From NCBI RefSeq assembly GCF_036962685.1, contig NZ_JBALOP010000025.1:1-64000 (forward strand): a stretch of DNA of 64,000 nucleotides. Direction: 5' to 3'. Source of the DNA: Ferdinandcohnia sp036962685 (GTDB taxonomy: Bacteria > Bacillota > Bacilli > Bacillales > Bacillaceae_L). The notes beneath the pieces are model-generated. The model was not told where the DNA came from. It did not search any database and saw only the letters and a list, made by a program, of their open reading frames with translations. A program made the position numbers and the translations under genes. Below, piece by piece: positions 33,462 through 41,605 of the stretch. Each line of letters starts with the position of its first letter. Within the stretch, counting starts at the first letter, position 1.

Positions 33462-34166
33462 ATGGAGCAATCTAAAGAACAACGTGTACACCATGTATTT
33501 GAAAAAATATATAAAAACTATGATCAAATGAATTCCGTTATCAGCTTTCAACAACATAAAGCTTGGCGCAAGGATATAATGAAGCGAATGGATGTCAAAG
33601 AAGGATCAACTGCACTTGACCTTTGTTGTGGCACCGCTGATTGGACCATTGCCCTTGCAGATGCAGTTGGGCCACATGGAAAAGTGATTGGTCTAGATTT
33701 TAGTAAGAACATGCTGAAAATCGGTCAGGAGAAAGTGGACAAGCTAAAGTTAAATCAGGTTGAATTAATCCATGGTAATGCGATGGAGCTTCCATTTGAG
33801 GATAATAAGTTTGATTATGTAACTATTGGTTTTGGCCTTCGAAATGTTCCTGATTACATGACTGTTTTAAAAGAAATGCATAGGGTAGTAAAGCCAGGTG
33901 GTAAGGTTGTTTGTTTAGAAACTTCTCAGCCAACGATGATCGGATTTAAGCAATTATACTTTTTCTATTTTCGTTTTATTATGCCGGTTTTCGGAAAGCT
34001 ATTTGCAAAAAGCTATCAGGAATACTCTTGGCTACAGGAATCTGCCCGTGATTTTCCAGGGATGAAAGAGCTCGCAAACATGTTTCGAAAAGCAGGCTTG
34101 ACCGATATCGAAGTGAAACCATACACTTTAGGTGTAGCTGCAATGCATTTAGGTTATAAAAAATAG
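33462..34166 (+). CDS. menG: Demethylmenaquinone methyltransferase MenG
   Basis: SAM-dependent C-methyltransferase of 234 residues (UbiE/MenG family), last step of menaquinone synthesis. The SAM-binding motif is LDLCCGTADWTIALA (about 47-61). FGLRNVPD and the C-terminal GVAAMHLGYKK are family signatures. It lies between hepS and hepT, separated from hepS by 2 bp. A short hairpin (CAGTCGGG/CCCGACTG, about 34178-34199) lies between it and hepT and may attenuate or stabilise the transcript. Confidence 0.95.
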   Translation: MEQSKEQRVHHVFEKIYKNYDQMNSVISFQQHKAWRKDIMKRMDVKEGSTALDLCCGTADWTIALADAVGPHGKVIGLDFSKNMLKIGQEKVDKLKLNQVELIHGNAMELPFEDNKFDYVTIGFGLRNVPDYMTVLKEMHRVVKPGGKVVCLETSQPTMIGFKQLYFFYFRFIMPVFGKLFAKSYQEYSWLQESARDFPGMKELANMFRKAGLTDIEVKPYTLGVAAMHLGYKK

Positions 34167-34243
34167 AATCAAATGCGCAGTCGGGGTGGAATCCCGACTG
34201 TATAAAGTTTTTCGCGTCATATTTTGAGACTAAGGTGAAACTG

Positions 34244-35206
34244 ATGAAATTATCTTTGATGTATTCGTATTTGAATACAGATTTAGCAATTATAGAAAAA
34301 GAATTGGAGGCTTCTATCAAAGGGAATCATCCAGTTCTACAACAGGCTGGGTTGCATTTATTACAATCTGGCGGGAAACGTTTAAGACCAGTTTTTGTCC
34401 TTTTAGGAGGAAAATTTGGGAAATATGATATTAACGTAATTAAAAATGTTGCCGTTACACTAGAACTCATTCATACGGCATCGCTTGTTCATGATGATGT
34501 AATAGATGACGCGGATCTTCGACGTGGCAGGCCTACCATTAAGGCGAAATGGGATAATAAGATAGCGATGTATGCTGGAGATTATATTCTAGGTAGCTCA
34601 TTAGAAATCATTACAAAGCTTCCTAATCCCTTATTACATAAGCTACTTGCACATACCATTGTTGAGGTATGCTTAGGTGAAATCGAACAAATCAAAGATA
34701 AATATCGCTTTGATCAAAACTTGCGTTGTTATTTACGAAGAATAAAGCGGAAGACGGCTCTTTTAATTGCGAGTAGCTGCCAATTAGGCGCAGTAGCTGC
34801 AGATGTGCCTACCGAAGTTCATAAAAAACTGTTTTTATATGGTTATTATGTGGGAATGGCATTCCAAATTACCGATGATATTTTAGACTTTACTAGTACA
34901 GATGAACAACTAGGTAAACCGGCCGGCAGTGATTTGATGCAAGGGAATATCACTTTACCGGTTCTTTATGCAATGAAGGATGAAGGTCTTAAACAACAAA
35001 TTATCCAAGTATCTGACCGGACAACAGCTGATGAGATAAAGCCCTTAATTACATCTATTAAACAATCAGATGCGATCAAACAGGCTGAGGCGTTAAGCAA
35101 TCGATATTTGGATAAAGCATACAGGATTTTAGAAGAATTGCCTTCTTGTCGTGCTAGAAATACGCTGTACAATGTTGCAAAATATATTGGGAAAAGAAAA
35201 TTTTAA
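34244..35206 (+). CDS. hepT: Heptaprenyl diphosphate synthase component II (HepT)
   Basis: Catalytic subunit, a trans-prenyltransferase of 320 residues. The two Asp-rich Mg2+ sites are HDDVIDDADLRRG (about 83-95) and FQITDDILDFT (about 208-218). GGKRLRPVFVLL near residue 44 is typical. The ATG at 34244 follows AAGGTGAAAC; the GTG at 34235 lies within that site. The stop codon is in the left arm of the hairpin that opens family A repeat copy 2, so the repeat abuts or replaced the normal gene end. Confidence 0.95.
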   Translation: MKLSLMYSYLNTDLAIIEKELEASIKGNHPVLQQAGLHLLQSGGKRLRPVFVLLGGKFGKYDINVIKNVAVTLELIHTASLVHDDVIDDADLRRGRPTIKAKWDNKIAMYAGDYILGSSLEIITKLPNPLLHKLLAHTIVEVCLGEIEQIKDKYRFDQNLRCYLRRIKRKTALLIASSCQLGAVAADVPTEVHKKLFLYGYYVGMAFQITDDILDFTSTDEQLGKPAGSDLMQGNITLPVLYAMKDEGLKQQIIQVSDRTTADEIKPLITSIKQSDAIKQAEALSNRYLDKAYRILEELPSCRARNTLYNVAKYIGKRKF

Positions 35207-35502
35207 CAATATTCAGTGGGGTGCCCTACTGAATATTGTTAAAGCCTCCGGCGGAGACATGCGAATTTTAAAGGTAACTTTTCAGCAATAACTGGCACTA
35301 AGCCCTCACAGAGGGCAATTGCCAGTAAAAGCCTGATTGGTTCAACTAACAATCTGTGGATAAATTCTTCCACAGATTGAAGTTTCACTGTATCTCGCAT
35401 AAGATCAAAGACTAAGAACGCCACTTCCTGATGTCTTCGTCTTTGTGACCCACCTTGTGTGGACCTAAAAAATCTGGGCGCAAATATGCCAAGGCGTATT
35501 TG
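35203..35502 (+). repeat. Family A structured repeat, copy 2 (expanded)
   Basis: Opening hairpin: 35203-35217 pairs with 35228-35242, 15 bp. The conserved AAGCCTCCGGCGGA follows at 35242. In place of the usual 50-bp segment there is a module of about 150 bp with two hairpins (35291-35326 and 35350-35379) enclosed by ATGCGA/TCGCAT. The CAAAGAC...GTCTTTG hairpin and the terminal palindrome (35481-35502) follow. It fills the hepT-ndk gap. Confidence 0.82.
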
Positions 35503-35511
35503 ATTAAAACG

Positions 35512-35550
35512 TTGCAAACCAATCAAAATAGTGTTACTATTTTGATTGGT
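35512..35550 (+). promoter_or_regulatory. ndk promoter overlapped by a perfect inverted repeat
   Basis: TTGCAA (35512-35517), 17-nt spacer, TACTAT (35535-35540) with an extended TGT before it. A perfect inverted repeat (35518-35532 / 35536-35550, 15 bp each, loop GTT) spans the spacer and -10, as a repressor operator would. It could also act as an RNA hairpin. Confidence 0.55.
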
Positions 35551-35596
35551 CGCTAAACATAGACTATTATACATATTTTGGTGGGGTGGAGATCTT

Positions 35597-36043
35597 ATGG
35601 AAAAAACATTTTTAATGGTTAAGCCTGATGGTGTACAGCGTCAACTAGTTGGTGAGATTGTTTCACGCTTTGAAAGAAAGGGCTTTCAATTAGTTGGAGC
35701 TAAATTGATGGCGATTTCAGAAGACCTTGCAGGGGAACATTACGGTGAGCACAAAGAGCGACCATTCTTCGGCGAATTAGTTGAATTCATCACTTCTGGA
35801 CCAGTTTTTGCAATGGTTTGGCAGGGTGAGAATGTAATTGCAACAGCTCGACAAATGATGGGTACAACAAATCCAAAAGATGCTCTTCCAGGAACAATCC
35901 GTGGTGATTTTGGATTAACTGTTGGAAAGAACGTTATTCATGGTTCTGATTCACCAGCGAGTGCTGAACGTGAAATTTCATTATTCTTCAAAGAGCAAGA
36001 ATTAGTAGCTTACGAAAAGCTAATCAATAACTGGATTTACTAA
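35597..36043 (+). CDS. ndk: Nucleoside diphosphate kinase
   Basis: Transfers phosphate between nucleoside tri- and diphosphates; 148 residues, the normal length. The phosphohistidine lies in NVIHGSDSPASAE (about residue 115) and the start is MEKTFLMVKPDGVQR. The ATG at 35597 follows GGGTGGAG; an open upstream stretch to 35546 lies in the promoter region. It stands between hepT and cheR as in B. subtilis, and has its own terminator. Confidence 0.97.
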   Translation: MEKTFLMVKPDGVQRQLVGEIVSRFERKGFQLVGAKLMAISEDLAGEHYGEHKERPFFGELVEFITSGPVFAMVWQGENVIATARQMMGTTNPKDALPGTIRGDFGLTVGKNVIHGSDSPASAEREISLFFKEQELVAYEKLINNWIY

Positions 36044-36049
36044 TCCAAT

Positions 36050-36081
36050 AAAACCAGCTCTATTACAGGGCTGGTTTTTCT
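36050..36081 (+). terminator. Terminator of ndk
   Basis: Stem AAACCAGCTCT with AGGGCTGGTTT (36051-36061 / 36067-36077), loop ATTAC, then T. Confidence 0.88.
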
Positions 36082-36128
36082 AAAGGAACTTTCCACCCAT
36101 AAGAAAGATTTGTTTTTGAGGAGAAGCT

Positions 36129-36919
36129 ATGAACAAGAATTATATGTTATTTACCGAACAGATAAAAAGAAAAACGGGTATTGATTTACGTTTATATAAA
36201 GAAGCACAAATGGTAAGAAGACTTACCTCATTGTACGAAAAAAGAGGATTTTCAAGCTTTCAGGAATATTTTAAAGGAATTGAAAAAGACAAAGAGCTGT
36301 TGCATGAGTTTTTAGATCGAATGACGATTAATGTTTCTGAGTTTTATCGGAATGCGAAACGGTGGGAAGTATTAGAAACAAAGATTCTACCAAAGCTCCT
36401 TCAACAGAATCGAAATCTAAAAGTGTNNNNNNNNNNNNNNNNNNGAGTGCTGCCTGTTCAGCTGGTGAGGAGCCCTATACTCTTGCAATGATTCTCTCAA
36501 AATTTTTACCTTTGCACCAAATATCCATTTTTGCCACTGATATTGATGAAAATATTCTTACAAGAGCTAGGATGGGAATATATCCTGAACGTTCACTTCA
36601 AGAGATGCCATCTGACATGAAAAAACAGTACTTCACCCAGGATGGTGGATTTTACAATCTTCATCCAGACATTAAAAAGGCCGTGACTTTCAAAAAGCAA
36701 AATTTATTAGCAGATTCCTTTGGAACCAATTTTGACTTAATCATCTGTAGAAATGTTTTAATCTATTTTACCGAAGAGGCGAAGGACATGCTTTATAGAA
36801 AATTTGGCAATGCCCTAAAAAGTAATGGAATCTTATTTGTTGGGAGCACTGAACAAATATTTAATCCAGCGTCATATGGAATGGAAACAGAGGATACATT
36901 CTTTTATCGGAAAAAATAA
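36129..36919 (+). CDS. cheR: Chemotaxis protein methyltransferase CheR (split by an assembly gap)
   Basis: Methylates glutamates of chemoreceptors with SAM. The N-terminal helical domain (to LKV at 36425) and the SAM domain (from SAACSAGEEPYTLAM at 36446, with ATDIDENIL and LIICRNVLIYF) are both well conserved. They are in different frames only because 18 N were placed at 36427-36444. The frame closes if the true gap is 3n+1 bases; one base would give Trp (TGG), the residue expected before SAACS. I therefore treat it as one intact gene of about 257 residues. Start after GAGGAGAAGC. Confidence 0.88.
36427..36444. other. Assembly gap (18 N) in cheR
   Basis: A run of 18 N that breaks the cheR frame. 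Its length is probably a placeholder rather than a measurement. Confidence 0.99.
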
Positions 36920-37139
36920 ACGTTTCGAAAAATGACAATTCTAATAATGTTTGTTAAAATATAGGAATCGAATTTGCCTTTTGGTAAATTCTTTTTCTTT
37001 ATTCTCGTGGAAGCATAATCAAGAATTTTTGAAAAAATCTATCCGAAATTACAAAGATTATGATATATTGATACATAATCGCTTTAAATTACGAAAGTGA
37101 AATTCGTTTTTCACTCTATCATATAAGGGGGAAACATAA

Positions 37140-38312
37140 ATGAGATATTTAACAGCCGGAGAATCACATGGACCGCAGCTTACAACAATCATTGAAGGTG
37201 TACCTGCAGGACTCGAAATAACAACGGAGGATATAAACCTTGAACTTGCTAGGCGCCAAAAAGGACATGGTCGAGGAAGAAGAATGCAAATTGAAAAAGA
37301 CCAAGTAAATATCGTTAGTGGTGTAAGGCATGGTAAAACACTAGGTTCCCCAATTGCATTAGTTGTTGAAAACAATGACTGGAAGCACTGGACAAAGATT
37401 ATGGGCATTGAACCGATTACGGACGAAGAAGCGGAAGATATTAAACGTAAAATTACACGCCCGCGTCCAGGACATGCAGACCTCAATGGTGCCATGAAAT
37501 ATGGACATCGAGATATGAGAAATGTTTTAGAAAGATCTTCTGCTCGTGAAACAACAGTGCGTGTTGCTGCTGGAGCTGTAGCTAAAAAATTCTTAGCTTC
37601 TTTAGGAATCCAAGTAGCTGGACATGTACTTGAAATTGGTGGCGTTCGTGCTAAGGATACGACATATTCAACACTTGAAGAATTAAAAACAAAAACAGAA
37701 GAATCACCTGTCAGATGTTTAGATGAAGAAGCAGGCGCAGAAATGATGAACGCGATTGATGAAGCGAAGAAAAATGGCGACTCAATTGGTGGAATTGTAG
37801 AAGTTGTTGTTGAAGGCGTACCAGCAGGTGTTGGAAGCTATGTTCATTATGATCGAAAGCTTGATTCTAAAATTGGAGCTGCCATGTTGAGCATCAATGC
37901 CTTTAAAGGTGTAGAATTTGGGATTGGTTTTGATGCTGCAAGAATTCCTGGTAGTCAAGTGCATGATGAAATCATTTGGGATAAAGAAAATGGCTATAAG
38001 AGAAGAACGAATAACTTAGGCGGATTTGAAGGTGGCATGACAAATGGTATGCCAATCGTGGTTCGAGGCGTCATGAAGCCTATTCCAACATTATATAAGC
38101 CACTAAAAAGTGTAGATATTGAAACAAAGGAAGTATTTGAAGCAAGTATTGAAAGATCGGATAGCTGTGCAGTCCCTGCTGCTTCCGTTGTTGCTGAAGC
38201 TGTAGTAGCTTGGGAAGTTGCAAATGCGATTGTTGAACAATTTGGTCAAGACAGAATCGATTTAATCCAAGAAAATGTAGCGAAAATGCGTGAGTATTCG
38301 AGGGAATTTTGA
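37140..38312 (+). CDS. aroF: Chorismate synthase (AroF of Bacillus)
   Basis: Last shikimate-pathway enzyme, 5-enolpyruvylshikimate 3-phosphate to chorismate, using reduced FMN; 390 residues. Family motifs: GESHGPQL at the start, GRGRRMQIE near 41, RPGHADLNGAMKYGHRD (about 110) and a C-terminal RSDSCAVPAA. In E. coli naming this is aroC. It opens the aromatic supraoperon and its stop overlaps the aroB ATG. Ribosome site AAGGGGGAAA. The 220 bp upstream contain no gene and must hold the promoter. Confidence 0.96.
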   Translation: MRYLTAGESHGPQLTTIIEGVPAGLEITTEDINLELARRQKGHGRGRRMQIEKDQVNIVSGVRHGKTLGSPIALVVENNDWKHWTKIMGIEPITDEEAEDIKRKITRPRPGHADLNGAMKYGHRDMRNVLERSSARETTVRVAAGAVAKKFLASLGIQVAGHVLEIGGVRAKDTTYSTLEELKTKTEESPVRCLDEEAGAEMMNAIDEAKKNGDSIGGIVEVVVEGVPAGVGSYVHYDRKLDSKIGAAMLSINAFKGVEFGIGFDAARIPGSQVHDEIIWDKENGYKRRTNNLGGFEGGMTNGMPIVVRGVMKPIPTLYKPLKSVDIETKEVFEASIERSDSCAVPAASVVAEAVVAWEVANAIVEQFGQDRIDLIQENVAKMREYSREF

Positions 38313-39391
38313 TGGACAAGTTGACCATTTCAACAAAATCGAAATCATATCCGATGTACATCGGGACTGAAATTATTGATCAACTGCCTCAGGTAATAGA
38401 GGATACATGTAAATCGGTATCAAAGGTACTCGTCATATGTGACGAATCTGTTGCGGCACTTTATTTAGATAAAGTGCTCGACATCCTTAAGCAACAATAT
38501 GATGAGCCGTTATCATATGTGATTCCTGCTGGGGAAAGTGCAAAATCTTTTGAAATGTATTTTCAATGCCAAACCTTCGCACTTGAAAAAGGATTGGATC
38601 GTTCTTCTGTGATCCTTGCCTTAGGTGGGGGTGTTGTTGGAGATTTAGCTGGGTTTGTAGCGGCAACTTTCATGCGCGGTATTTCGTTTGTCCAAATTCC
38701 AACTACATTACTTGCCCATGATAGTGCTGTAGGAGGCAAGGTTGCGATTAATCATGAACTTGGAAAAAACATGATTGGCGCATTTCACCAACCGAATGCG
38801 GTTTTATATGATATTGATTTAATGACGACATTACCTAAAGTAGAGCTTCGTTCAGGCTTTGCCGAGGTAATTAAGCACGGATTAATTTGGGATTCGGAGT
38901 TTTACGGGTGGTTGACTGAAAATATTACATCTTTAGAAGATTTAAAAGGTGAAAAACTCCAATATGCTGTATTAAAGGGTGTAGCTGTTAAAGCAAAAGT
39001 TGTTTCCGAGGATGAGCAGGAAAAAGGACTCCGTGCCATCTTGAACTTTGGTCACACCTTAGGTCATGCGATTGAAGCGGAATCTGGTTATGGAAAAATA
39101 ACTCATGGTGATGGGGTAGCAATTGGGATGATTTTTGCTTTAAAGGTAAGCGAAAAGATCTTTAATATCGATCTATCATCTGAAAAAATTAGGGAATGGT
39201 TCCGTTTATTCGGATTTCCTACAACTATACCTGAAGGATTAGACCGAGTTAAGCTTCTTGAGCGTATGAAGCATGATAAAAAGGCTACATCTGGAAAAGT
39301 GAAAATGGTCTTGTTAAAACAAATTGGCGAAACAGTCATTCAAGATATTGATGATGAGCAATTACTTCGTTTTTTGAAGGATTTTCATTAA
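38312..39391 (+). CDS. aroB: 3-dehydroquinate synthase
   Basis: Second shikimate-pathway enzyme, NAD- and metal-dependent; 359 residues. Motifs: ALGGGVVGDLAGFVAATFMRG (written in part, GGGVVGDLAGF, about 106-116), PTTLLAHDSAVGGKVAIN (about 130) and the metal ligands in FGHTLGHAIE and HGDGVAIGM. The ATG overlaps the aroF stop by one base. aroH begins about 30 bp later. Confidence 0.96.
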   Translation: MDKLTISTKSKSYPMYIGTEIIDQLPQVIEDTCKSVSKVLVICDESVAALYLDKVLDILKQQYDEPLSYVIPAGESAKSFEMYFQCQTFALEKGLDRSSVILALGGGVVGDLAGFVAATFMRGISFVQIPTTLLAHDSAVGGKVAINHELGKNMIGAFHQPNAVLYDIDLMTTLPKVELRSGFAEVIKHGLIWDSEFYGWLTENITSLEDLKGEKLQYAVLKGVAVKAKVVSEDEQEKGLRAILNFGHTLGHAIEAESGYGKITHGDGVAIGMIFALKVSEKIFNIDLSSEKIREWFRLFGFPTTIPEGLDRVKLLERMKHDKKATSGKVKMVLLKQIGETVIQDIDDEQLLRFLKDFH

Positions 39392-39423
39392 GTAGGTTGC
39401 TAGCGCAAAAAGGAGGGGCGAAG

Positions 39424-39801
39424 ATGATACGGGGAATACGAGGTGCCACAACAATTGAAGTTAATAACAAACAAGAAATATTAGCTGCAACTGAAAAGCT
39501 ATTACGTGACATGATTTCTGAAAACAAGATTGAAGCAGATGATGTTGCACAAATTCTTTTTTCAACAACTGAAGACATTGACGCAGCTTTTCCTGCTGCT
39601 GCTGCAAGACAAATTGAAGGCTGGGCATTTGTCCCAGTAATGAGTATGAGAGAAATTCCTGTTCCAGGCTCACTACAAATGTGCATTCGTGTGATGATGA
39701 CAGTGAACACAGCCGCCAAACAAGAAGAGATCCAACATATTTACCAAGGTGGAGCCGTTGTCCTTAGACCAGACCTTTCCACTATCAAAGGTAATAATTA
39801 A
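39424..39801 (+). CDS. aroH: Chorismate mutase, AroH type
   Basis: Monofunctional trimeric chorismate mutase of 125 residues, chorismate to prephenate. It starts MIRGIRGATTIEVNN, contains the active-site arginine region RGATT and the segment FSTTEDIDAAFPAAAAR, and ends AVVLRPDL. The ATG at 39424 follows AGGAGGGG. The trp promoter and leader begin directly after it, so upstream transcription of aroFBH can also read into trp, as in B. subtilis. Confidence 0.95.
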   Translation: MIRGIRGATTIEVNNKQEILAATEKLLRDMISENKIEADDVAQILFSTTEDIDAAFPAAAARQIEGWAFVPVMSMREIPVPGSLQMCIRVMMTVNTAAKQEEIQHIYQGGAVVLRPDLSTIKGNN

Positions 39802-39811
39802 AAACAATACA

Positions 39812-39841
39812 TTGACAAAAACGCTGTGCATACGATAAGAT
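39812..39841 (+). promoter_or_regulatory. trp operon promoter
   Basis: TTGACA (39812-39817), 18-nt spacer, TAAGAT (39836-39841). The transcript would start near 39848, just before the first TAG triplet. Confidence 0.6.
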
Positions 39842-39854
39842 AAATAACAATATT

Positions 39855-40010
39855 TAGTATAGTAAGAGTTTAGTAAGTTTTCTGAGTAGTTTTTGAGTCG
39901 AGTTTAGGGTAGATGAGAATGAGAGAGTTTAGCCGAGGTTAGCAGAGTTTATTTATGTTTACTTCTACCCAAAGATACGGATGTGTCTTTGGGTTGTTTA
40001 TTTTTATCGT
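39855..40010 (+). promoter_or_regulatory. TRAP-binding trp leader with attenuator
   Basis: Eleven GAG/TAG triplets at about 5-nt steps run from 39895 to 39947, the number expected for one TRAP ring. At least five more lie at 39855-39889. The terminator pairs 39967-39978 with 39983-39994 (12 bp) and is followed by a T-rich run. The antiterminator GGGTAGA (39907-39913) pairs with TCTACCC (39964-39970), overlapping both the triplets and the terminator. High tryptophan: TRAP blocks the antiterminator and transcription stops. Confidence 0.9.
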
Positions 40011-40042
40011 TTTTTCTAAAAAGCGATTCCAATCTTTATATA

Positions 40043-40077
40043 CCTCCTAAATCCTCATTCTCCATATTACATGGAGG
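40043..40077 (+). promoter_or_regulatory. trpE Shine-Dalgarno sequestering hairpin
   Basis: CTCCAT (40060-40065) pairs with ATGGAG (40071-40076), burying the trpE ribosome site. CCTCC at 40043-40047 can pair with the same GGAGG. It matches the known second level of TRAP control, translation of trpE. Confidence 0.55.
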
Positions 40078-40087
40078 AGTGAGCCAA

Positions 40088-41605
40088 TTGAATACGTATG
40101 ATTTTTCCTCGTTTGCGTCCGATGCCAAGCAATATCGGACAATTCCGATTGTCAAACGTTTCTTAGTCGATACGTTGACACCCATTCAAATTTTTCAAAA
40201 TTTAAACAACGAAGCATCCTTTCTACTTGAAAGTAAGGATCATGAATCCGACTGGTCTCGGTACTCATTTATTGGACTAAAGCCATTTCTGTTCATGAAT
40301 GAAAATAAAGGTCACTATTATGTGAAAAATGAAAACCAGCAAAGCTTGGTAAAAAAGCCAACAATGAAGGATGCCTTTAATTGGATAAAGGATTATCTTG
40401 TCCTAAAACCACTTGATATTGAAATTCCTTTTTATGGAGGAGCAGTTGGTTATATTGGCTATGATGCAATTTCTACCTTTGAAAAGGTTAAAGAGCATTC
40501 AAACAATGATCTAAATATGGAACGTTACCAATTTTTCTTTTGTGAAACGATTTTGGCGGTAGATCATCATTCACGCGAATTGATTGTCATTCATTTTATT
40601 CGGTTAAATGGCGGAGAAGATGAAAGGATTCAAAAAGCTGTTTTTGAACATGCCAATTCCAAAATCAATATGTATTTATCGCGAATTATTCAAAACAAAG
40701 AACAAAGTGAAATGTTATTGCTCCCAAAAATACATGAAATACCGAATGTAACGGACATAAAAACAAATTTCGAAAAACAAGATTTTCTAGATGCGGTAGT
40801 TAAAATAAAGGACTATATTACCGCCGGAGATATTTTTCAAGGAGTTTTATCACAACGCTTTGAGATTCCGGTTTCTGTAAGTGGATTTCAGCTTTACAGG
40901 GTCTTGCGGATGGTAAATCCTTCACCCTATTTATTTTATATCAAAATCAATGACATCGAGATTGTCGGGAGCTCCCCTGAACGTTTAATTAAAATTCATA
41001 ACAAACATCTTGAAATTCATCCCATTGCTGGAACAAGACGAAGGGGTAAAACGAAGGAAGAAGATGAGCTGCTAGCTACGGAATTACTTCAGGACGAAAA
41101 AGAGAAAGCAGAGCATTATATGCTCGTTGACTTAGCAAGAAATGATATTGGGCGGGTATCCACATTTGGTTCAGTTAAAACACCTGTACTTATGGAGATT
41201 GGTCGTTTCTCACATGTTATGCACATTATTTCAAAGGTAACTGGTGAATTAGATGAGAAAATTGACCCATTAGATGCATTACTTTCAGCATTCCCAGCAG
41301 GAACTGTATCCGGAGCACCAAAAATTAGAGCGATGCAAATTCTTGCTGAGCTTGAACCAACAGCACGAAACTTGTATGCAGGTGCCATTGCTTATATTGG
41401 GTTTGATGGAAATATAGATTCGTGTATTACGATTCGAACAGCAATCATAAAAGATGGTGTTGCTTATGTCCAGGCAGGAGCAGGGATCGTCGCTGATTCA
41501 GTTCCTGAACATGAGTGGATGGAAACAGTTAACAAAGCAAGCGCCTTAATTCAAACAATCCAATTAGCTGAAGAAGCTTTCGATAAGGAGGATATTCATG
41601 TTTAA
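40088..41605 (+). CDS. trpE: Anthranilate synthase component I
   Basis: Chorismate-utilising enzyme of 505 residues, first step of tryptophan synthesis. Key segments: LLESKDHESDWSRYSFIGL (Trp-feedback LLES element, about 42), IVGSSPERLI, HPIAGTRRRG and VDLARNDIGRV, ending QAGAGIVADSVPE. The start is taken as TTG 40088, 10 nt after GGAGG; an open frame back to 39983 runs through the attenuator and cannot be real. No trpG is in the operon, so the glutaminase subunit must come from the folate (pab) operon as in B. subtilis. Confidence 0.95.
   Translation: MNTYDFSSFASDAKQYRTIPIVKRFLVDTLTPIQIFQNLNNEASFLLESKDHESDWSRYSFIGLKPFLFMNENKGHYYVKNENQQSLVKKPTMKDAFNWIKDYLVLKPLDIEIPFYGGAVGYIGYDAISTFEKVKEHSNNDLNMERYQFFFCETILAVDHHSRELIVIHFIRLNGGEDERIQKAVFEHANSKINMYLSRIIQNKEQSEMLLLPKIHEIPNVTDIKTNFEKQDFLDAVVKIKDYITAGDIFQGVLSQRFEIPVSVSGFQLYRVLRMVNPSPYLFYIKINDIEIVGSSPERLIKIHNKHLEIHPIAGTRRRGKTKEEDELLATELLQDEKEKAEHYMLVDLARNDIGRVSTFGSVKTPVLMEIGRFSHVMHIISKVTGELDEKIDPLDALLSAFPAGTVSGAPKIRAMQILAELEPTARNLYAGAIAYIGFDGNIDSCITIRTAIIKDGVAYVQAGAGIVADSVPEHEWMETVNKASALIQTIQLAEEAFDKEDIHV

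Noticed and set aside
36129..36919. cheR as a pseudogene
   Set aside because: The only defect coincides with an N run of arbitrary length; both halves are well conserved.
39855..39950. Short periodic GAG/TAG pattern as a CRISPR-like or tandem repeat
   Set aside because: The unit is a 3-base motif at about 5-base steps in front of trpE, which is a TRAP-binding site.
39983..40087. Upstream extension of the trpE reading frame
   Set aside because: It runs through the attenuator stem, has no ribosome site and precedes the conserved TrpE N-terminus.
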